Virus record (IMG/VR): IMGVR_UViG_3300032397_000015
Coordinates: 1 to 56,100 of that record
Origin: a virus
DNA: 56,100 nucleotides
Strand: one strand, 5' to 3'
Shown here one piece after another: positions 51,284 to 56,100 of this stretch. The notes under the pieces are model-generated. The model saw only the letters and a program-made list of their open reading frames with translations, was not told where the DNA came from and did no database searches. A program made the position numbers and the translations under genes. Positions within the stretch are counted from its first letter, which is position 1. Each line of letters begins with the position of its first letter.

Positions 51284-51294
51284 AGGAGGATTCC

Positions 51295-52425
51295 ATGTCC
51301 CGGTACACCATTTCTCAGTCCTATCAACCCACCCAAGATGAGCTCAACCGCTGGGCTCGGGAGGCCGAGTGCTTCGCCCACCAGGCCCCGAATCCCAATG
51401 CCCCGTCCAGCAGCAACGCGGCTCGAGGCTGGGGCGTCGCGCGCGACCTCAAGCCGCCGGTCGATGCCGTAGCCTTCGTCACCGGCATGTTCAAGCGCGA
51501 CGTTGGCGGCGTTCCGACCAGCGCCGAACTCCGACCGGAGTTCATGTGGTCGATCTTCAGCATCTGCATGGCCCACTTCCTATGGATGCGAACCCCGCCA
51601 GGGGCCGAATGGCTGATGCGCCTGTTCGGCGTGGAAGAGGTTCCACCGTTCACGGCGGCGTACGTCTATCACTACCTGGACCGCTCCAGGCTGATTGCCG
51701 GTGAACCGACTCGCGTTCTGCTCGATGAGGGTAGCGGTGTCCAGCTGCGCATCTTTCGGACCTGCGAAAGGAAGCTCGATCCGCCCATCACCTCACAGCA
51801 CGACGAGCGCATCGCCGCCATGCAGCAGATCTTGCGCAACCACCGCGACCCCAACTCCAACGAGCTCATCGCCGAAGGTACGCCGGACATGTACCACTGG
51901 GTCAGCGAGCAGCTCCAGGAGTGGTTCCTGGAGACCAAGGCGGACCCGAACTGGCCCAGCCGGAAGCCAGATCGCATCACCGGCCATCAGTGGGCCAAGT
52001 CAGTAGAGCGGCGGCCCGGCGTCCCATTCTACGAAGCGCTCCACTATGTGGAGCTCCACAAGGGCCGATGCTACCGCATGAAGGATTCACAGGGCGGCGT
52101 CCTGTGGTGCGGCGGAAGTGACATCCGGTTCATGTTGAAGCCGGACTATCACCGGGCCAACCAGGACATGTCCGAGCATCAGATCCAGTCCGTCTACAGC
52201 TGCTCGAGCTGCCGAAAGATTCGGCCCTGCACGCCGGTTACTGGCGGCCAACACATGTGCTGCCACTGTCTGGGGACGGTCTCGGAGCGGGAAGATCGCA
52301 AGACGCTCGACTGGTGCACGATGAAGGAGTGTTCGCGCTGTACCGACCACATCGAAAACAACTCAGACCTGATCAACCTCAAGAACAGACTGAACAGGGA
52401 GGCCGCCTTCCCCGTACGGAGATAG
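51295..52425 (+). CDS. Hypothetical protein with C-terminal zinc-binding cysteines
   Basis: 376 residues, ATG behind AAGGAGGA. The N-terminal two thirds are soluble and rich in Trp and His (FMWSIFSICMAHFLWMRTPP, DMYHWVSEQLQEWFLETKAD). The C-terminal 90 residues carry a cysteine cluster: CSSC about 302-305, CCHC about 322-325 and CTMKECSRC about 341-349, likely binding one or two zinc ions. First gene of the right-end plus-strand run and directly behind a GGCATAAG element, so possibly an early gene. No family recognised. Confidence 0.75.
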   Translation: MSRYTISQSYQPTQDELNRWAREAECFAHQAPNPNAPSSSNAARGWGVARDLKPPVDAVAFVTGMFKRDVGGVPTSAELRPEFMWSIFSICMAHFLWMRTPPGAEWLMRLFGVEEVPPFTAAYVYHYLDRSRLIAGEPTRVLLDEGSGVQLRIFRTCERKLDPPITSQHDERIAAMQQILRNHRDPNSNELIAEGTPDMYHWVSEQLQEWFLETKADPNWPSRKPDRITGHQWAKSVERRPGVPFYEALHYVELHKGRCYRMKDSQGGVLWCGGSDIRFMLKPDYHRANQDMSEHQIQSVYSCSSCRKIRPCTPVTGGQHMCCHCLGTVSEREDRKTLDWCTMKECSRCTDHIENNSDLINLKNRLNREAAFPVRR

Positions 52426-52433
52426 GGTGACGC

Positions 52434-54416
52434 ATGCGAGCTCTGGTCGAGAAGGGGAGGATCCAGATCCACTTCGAAGGAGATGATGAAAGCATGATCA
52501 GGCAGCAGGAAGCCCTGCTGTCGATCGGCTCGATCACCTTCTCCGAAGTGGAGCTCGGCCGCGCGTCCTGCGCGCTTAGCGTACAGAATTTCAAAAAGCT
52601 GCGGCTGGCCGGCTGCAAGCTCGGCGACGACGACCACACCCGAGCGGTCGTTGCCAAAATGGCGGCCGGGCGGGGCGTCTATGACGAGGACACGGCCCGG
52701 GCGGCCAAGGCCAAGGCTGGGGTAGTTCTCGTCCAGAACTACAGCTTCAAGCTGCCGCCGTTCGACCACCAGAAGATCGGGTTCCAGTTCCTGCACTCGA
52801 TCAGGGAAGCTGCTTTGTTCGGCGACTGCGGAACCGGCAAGACCTTCATGGTCCTGACCTTCGGCGACAGCCTGCTCAAGGCCGGAGAGCCTTGGGTATT
52901 CCTGGTCGTCTGCCCGGTCAACCTGATCAAGCACGTCTGGATCGAAGACGCGGGCAAATTCTCAGACCTGACCACGCTGTCCCTGCGCGAGAAACCCACC
53001 ACCGTCTCGGCCAAGGACTGGAGAGCCGGAGCCGACAAGAAGGATCCGGGCGCCAAGGCAGCGGCGATGGTGGCGGCCAAGAAGCGTCACGGGGCCAAGC
53101 TGAAGGACCGGTTCGGGCAGGACGTCGACCTCTACGTCATCAACCCAGAGAACATCCGGGACGCCAAGAAGGAGAAGCGAGTCGTCGATCTCTGCAAACG
53201 CAGGCGGGCGGCTGGGATGCAGGTCTGTCTGATCATCGACGAGAGCTCCAAGCTGAAGAACCGAGCATCAGCTACCTACAAGGCGCTGACGCGCATCCGG
53301 GCTTACTGCGAGCGCTGCATCATCATGACAGGGACGCCGTCTCCCAATGGAGTCCTGGACCTTTGGTCGCAGTTCTCGGTGCTCGATGGCGGCAAGACTC
53401 TCCATCCTTCGTTCATCGACTACCGGGCCGAGGTGGCCAGGGAGATCACGCTACGCGGACTCAGCTATGTCGGGCGCGGAGGCAAGAGCATCCCGGTGAC
53501 CAAGTGGGAACAGCGTCCCGGGGCAGCGATGGATGTCTATCGGAAGATCGAGCCCAGGATGATCAGGTTCCGTACCGAGGATTGCATCGACCTGCCGCCA
53601 ACGCGCTTCATCATGCGCGACGTGACCATGAACGCGGAGCAGTCGTCGGTGTATGCGGACATGGAGGACATGTTGTTCGCCGAGCTCGAGGGGCAGCCGA
53701 TTACCGCCAGGGTCGCGGCGACCAAGCTCCTGAAGCTTCGTGAGGTGACGGGCGGCTTCGTCATCGCGGACTCGGGCAAGGAGATGCCACTGGGAGCGGA
53801 CTCGCCCAAGATGGTGGAGTTGGACGAACTGCTGGAGCAGTCCATCGCCGACAAGATCGGCGACGACGGCCCGCCGTCCAAGGCCCTCATCTGGGCGCAG
53901 TACCAGTGGGAATGCAAGACGCTGGTCAAGAGATACGAAAAGCTCTACGGAGCCAAGGGGCTGTTCGGTGGCATAAGCAGTGGAGGGAAGGACGCTGCCA
54001 TCAAGGCGTTCAAGGAGGATCCGGCTTGCCGAATCTTGGTCTGCCACCCTGCCAGCGCCGGCCATGGGCTGACACTGATCGAAGCCAACTACGCCTTCTA
54101 CTACTCGATGTCCTACAACTTCGAGGAGTTCTACCAGAGCTACCGCCGCATGACCCGGCCGGGGCAGAAGCGGCACATGACCTACTACTTCCTGGTAGTG
54201 CCGGACACGATCGACGAAGAACTCGTCGACGCTATCCGCGCCAAGAAGAACCTGTCCGACCTGATCACCGACGGCAAGTTCAGCCGAGATGAGCTAATCG
54301 GAAAACGGGGAGACCGCCCCACAACCATGTCCGTCGACTGGGAGGTGCCGCTTGCATCTGACGCCGATCCGACTCGACGAGCCGCTCCAGGAGAAGATCC
54401 TTCAGACCCTGCTTGA
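52434..54416 (+). CDS. SNF2-type superfamily 2 helicase
   Basis: 660 residues, ATG behind GGAGATAGGG. An ATP-driven DNA translocase or helicase, probably for replication, recombination or displacing bound proteins. Domain 1 shows a Q-motif-like FDHQKIGFQFL (110-120), Walker A GDCGTGKT (130-137), Walker B LIIDESS (266-272) and motif III MTGTPSPNG (298-306). Domain 2 shows HPASAGHGLTLIEANYAFYY and the arginine-finger motif QSYRRMTRPGQ near 565-575. Length and motifs match the short phage members of the SNF2 group. The C-terminus overlaps the next gene by 65 bases. Confidence 0.92.
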   Translation: MRALVEKGRIQIHFEGDDESMIRQQEALLSIGSITFSEVELGRASCALSVQNFKKLRLAGCKLGDDDHTRAVVAKMAAGRGVYDEDTARAAKAKAGVVLVQNYSFKLPPFDHQKIGFQFLHSIREAALFGDCGTGKTFMVLTFGDSLLKAGEPWVFLVVCPVNLIKHVWIEDAGKFSDLTTLSLREKPTTVSAKDWRAGADKKDPGAKAAAMVAAKKRHGAKLKDRFGQDVDLYVINPENIRDAKKEKRVVDLCKRRRAAGMQVCLIIDESSKLKNRASATYKALTRIRAYCERCIIMTGTPSPNGVLDLWSQFSVLDGGKTLHPSFIDYRAEVAREITLRGLSYVGRGGKSIPVTKWEQRPGAAMDVYRKIEPRMIRFRTEDCIDLPPTRFIMRDVTMNAEQSSVYADMEDMLFAELEGQPITARVAATKLLKLREVTGGFVIADSGKEMPLGADSPKMVELDELLEQSIADKIGDDGPPSKALIWAQYQWECKTLVKRYEKLYGAKGLFGGISSGGKDAAIKAFKEDPACRILVCHPASAGHGLTLIEANYAFYYSMSYNFEEFYQSYRRMTRPGQKRHMTYYFLVVPDTIDEELVDAIRAKKNLSDLITDGKFSRDELIGKRGDRPTTMSVDWEVPLASDADPTRRAAPGEDPSDPA

Positions 54417-54684
54417 TGGCTCGGCATCTACCTCGCAACTCTCGCAATACACCAAGCGCAAGCTGAGCCTGGTTCGCCGCGAGCTCATTCACCTGCACCA
54501 CCTCGGCATCATCAAGATCGTCGCCGTCCACGATGTCCACGGAGGGATCCCAGCCAAGTCCTACTTCCGGGACTACGTTTGGGAGATGACCGACCATGGG
54601 CGGCGCCACGACAATCTCAGACGTGGATGCTTCGCCTGCACCATCCGCAGCCTGCGGTTACTACGAGCCGGAGGACTAGCATGA
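54352..54684 (+). CDS. Small winged-helix-like DNA-binding protein
   Basis: 110 residues from a TTG start within the helicase gene, preceded by GGGAGG at the right distance. Residues about 12-60 have the helix-turn-helix and wing of winged-helix proteins (LQEKILQTLLDGSASTSQLS, LVRRELIHLHHLGIIKIVAV). The C-terminus is basic (RSLRLLRAGG). It ends in TGA that overlaps the next ATG. A transcriptional regulator is likely; the target is unknown. Confidence 0.65.
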   Translation: MHLTPIRLDEPLQEKILQTLLDGSASTSQLSQYTKRKLSLVRRELIHLHHLGIIKIVAVHDVHGGIPAKSYFRDYVWEMTDHGRRHDNLRRGCFACTIRSLRLLRAGGLA

Positions 54685-55433
54685 ACACATCGGCCGCGCT
54701 GCGACTGCTGGCGGCGGCGAACGACGATGCGGTCCTGGCCTCCTGGGCGGCGGTGTTCGACGAGCACAAGATGTCGCCTGAGTGCGATGTCTCGCCATAC
54801 GACTGCTGGGAGGTGCTCCAGGGGTTCCTGTCATCAGGCGTCCTGTCGCCGCTCGAGTACAACAGTGTCGACATGAAGCAGGCGTTCTTCGCCGGAGGGA
54901 GACCAACCAACGACTCTATCCAGGTCGTCCTCGACCGATTGAAATACCTACGTTCCAACCGAGAAATCAAAGAGGAGGTTTACGTGTCCAGTACGCCGCA
55001 TCAGTTCGAGGCTTTCACAAACGGGTCTGGGCTGGCCACCAGATCGGACTCAGCCCTCTCTGGTCCTCCTCGACCGAGTGCTGCATTGCCCCAGGCGAGA
55101 GTGGCGCCGGGTGGGATGATCGCCATGCAGCCACAGCAGGCAATGCCGGCTCGCGATTTCAAGGCAATCGCCAGCGCCCCATCGCCGCAGATGCCCTGCC
55201 GCAGTGTCGATGCCAAGCTCTACCGTGGCGTAGACGGCGAGATCAACGTGCAGCTGCTCTGCTGTAACCAGGAGATCTCGCTGATCGCCGACGATGAAGA
55301 CATCATCGACGACGAGATGATCGACGGCGAGGAGTACCAGATGCACGAGTACATGTTCCACGGCGAGTGCAAGTCATGCGGATCGATCTTCCACAACAGC
55401 ATGGCGCGGTCGGTTCCGCGCGCAACCTACTAG
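54681..55433 (+). CDS. Hypothetical protein with C-terminal Cys cluster
   Basis: 250 residues. I take the ATG at 54681 behind GGAGGA, not the longer upstream frame, because it overlaps the previous stop (ATGA). The N-terminal 100 residues are helical (LRLLAAANDDAVLASWAAVF, DSIQVVLDRLKYLRSNREIK). A disordered Ala/Pro/Gln linker follows (about 120-170). The C-terminal domain has CC (about 195-196) and CKSC (about 234-237), which could bind zinc. An acidic loop DDEDIIDDEMIDGEE lies between. Function unknown. Confidence 0.75.
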   Translation: MNTSAALRLLAAANDDAVLASWAAVFDEHKMSPECDVSPYDCWEVLQGFLSSGVLSPLEYNSVDMKQAFFAGGRPTNDSIQVVLDRLKYLRSNREIKEEVYVSSTPHQFEAFTNGSGLATRSDSALSGPPRPSAALPQARVAPGGMIAMQPQQAMPARDFKAIASAPSPQMPCRSVDAKLYRGVDGEINVQLLCCNQEISLIADDEDIIDDEMIDGEEYQMHEYMFHGECKSCGSIFHNSMARSVPRATY

Positions 55434-55440
55434 GGGCGCG

Positions 55441-55659
55441 ATGTTCCGCATGCGTTCGGACGATGAGCTCGTCCGCTATCGGATGCGCCCGCCCTGTCCT
55501 CGCTGTCCGCGCAAGACCTGGCCGACGTGCGGGCTCGATGGACAACTGGTCTTTCGCTGCTTCGTGCACGGCCACTGGGTGCCCGACGTGGTCGAGGATG
55601 ACACGGGGCACCGACTGCCATTCTTCCGCTGGCGCATCTACGACTGGAGATTCCTCTAG
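55441..55659 (+). CDS. Small zinc-ribbon protein
   Basis: 72 residues. Residues about 18-46 (PPCPRCPRKTWPTCGL, then FRCFVHGHW) carry four to six Cys/His ligands in a zinc-ribbon arrangement. The remainder is charged and aromatic. It is eight bases after the preceding gene. Likely a small nucleic-acid-binding or host-interaction protein; no family recognised. Confidence 0.6.
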   Translation: MFRMRSDDELVRYRMRPPCPRCPRKTWPTCGLDGQLVFRCFVHGHWVPDVVEDDTGHRLPFFRWRIYDWRFL

Positions 55660-55676
55660 GTGTATGCTGCGTCGCA

Positions 55677-56100
55677 ATGACCCCCACATCACTAGCCGAC
55701 GCCGATGAACAACGGCGCCGGCTCACGACCGAAGTCCAGGAACTCCAGGCCCAGCTTGGAGACAGACAACGATCAGACAACGCCGGGCGCAGGCTCGGCA
55801 CCCAGGAATATTGGAGCTGGAAGCGGCAGGCCAGAGATCTGCTCACCCAGAAGCTGACCGACCTCCGAGAGGTCAAGGACTGGATCCGCGACAACCGCCA
55901 CGCCCTGCCACCAGGTCCGCTGTCCCCCGACGCCTTCGCATTCGTGGGGCAGCTCGAGTCGCTGTACCTGATTCTGCGCGACCTGCGCAACGAGGACGTG
56001 GACTTCGACCAGGCAGAGATCGACAAGATAGAGGCAGCCAGGATGCTCTTGGCCGCCTCCGGAACCCCTAGACAGAGAGAACTCTATGCCCAAGATCAAG
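55677..56100 (+). CDS. Coiled-coil protein, 3' end outside window
   Basis: Open from an ATG at 55677 for 141 codons to the window edge. Residues 8-35 form a coiled coil (ADEQRRRLTTEVQELQAQLG), followed by YWSWKRQARDLLTQKLTDLR and LREVKDWIRDNRHAL, then a Pro-rich turn and another helix. The ribosome binding site is weak. The ATG at 56086, within this frame region but in another frame (MPKIK), may open the next gene. Function is unknown. Confidence 0.7.
   Translation, partial: MTPTSLADADEQRRRLTTEVQELQAQLGDRQRSDNAGRRLGTQEYWSWKRQARDLLTQKLTDLREVKDWIRDNRHALPPGPLSPDAFAFVGQLESLYLILRDLRNEDVDFDQAEIDKIEAARMLLAASGTPRQRELYAQDQ

Noticed and set aside
53971-53980. GGCATAAGCA inside the helicase gene
   Set aside because: It lies within a conserved coding stretch, lacks the TTTGA block, and no gene start follows. 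Treated as chance.

Overview
The window is part of a large tailed-phage genome of moderately high GC. It has no rRNA, tRNA or host metabolic genes. Genes are packed almost edge to edge, and most start codons overlap the preceding stop. Large terminase, portal (carrying an intein), tape measure, GPW/gp25 wedge, J-type baseplate protein, a LysM-free hub and a spike-like protein are recognisable. Together they indicate a contractile-tailed (myovirus-type) phage. A candidate holin plus two overlapping membrane/coiled-coil proteins that look like a spanin pair point to a Gram-negative host, but the sequence does not identify it further.

Layout. Almost everything from 1 to 51186 is on the minus strand, in four transcription blocks read right to left. 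(1) 51186-25911: tail-chaperone-like genes, tape measure, hub, a sigma factor, gp25, gpJ, fibres and small membrane proteins. (2) 25411-17208: four virion-type proteins of unknown function, the portal with its intein, and the lysis genes. (3) 16434-9149: a single 2066-residue fused beta/beta-prime RNA polymerase, followed by a protein with an HExxH motif. (4) 8180 to the left edge: spike, unknown proteins, large terminase and two collagen-like proteins. Each block starts at a divergent intergenic gap. On the other side of each gap lies a short plus-strand island: SSB plus one gene; two small membrane proteins; one small Lys-rich protein; and, at the right end, a longer plus-strand run with an SNF2-type helicase and small zinc-finger or DNA-binding proteins.

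The main find is a phage-owned transcription system. All four plus-strand islands are preceded by the same element, GGCATAAG followed by a TTTGA-like block, and I saw it in no other intergenic gap. The fused multi-subunit-type RNA polymerase and a sigma-70-like factor both sit inside the late structural operons. At least two of the minus-strand operons instead have a host-like TTGACC / -10 arrangement. A model consistent with this is that the polymerase and sigma are made late, possibly packaged, and recognise the GGCATAAG element to transcribe the plus-strand (early/replication) genes. This is inference; the separate observations behind it are listed individually.

Not seen in the window: major capsid protein, tail sheath and tube, prohead protease, endolysin, DNA polymerase. 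They are presumably elsewhere in the genome. There is no gene-free stretch longer than about 145 bases.
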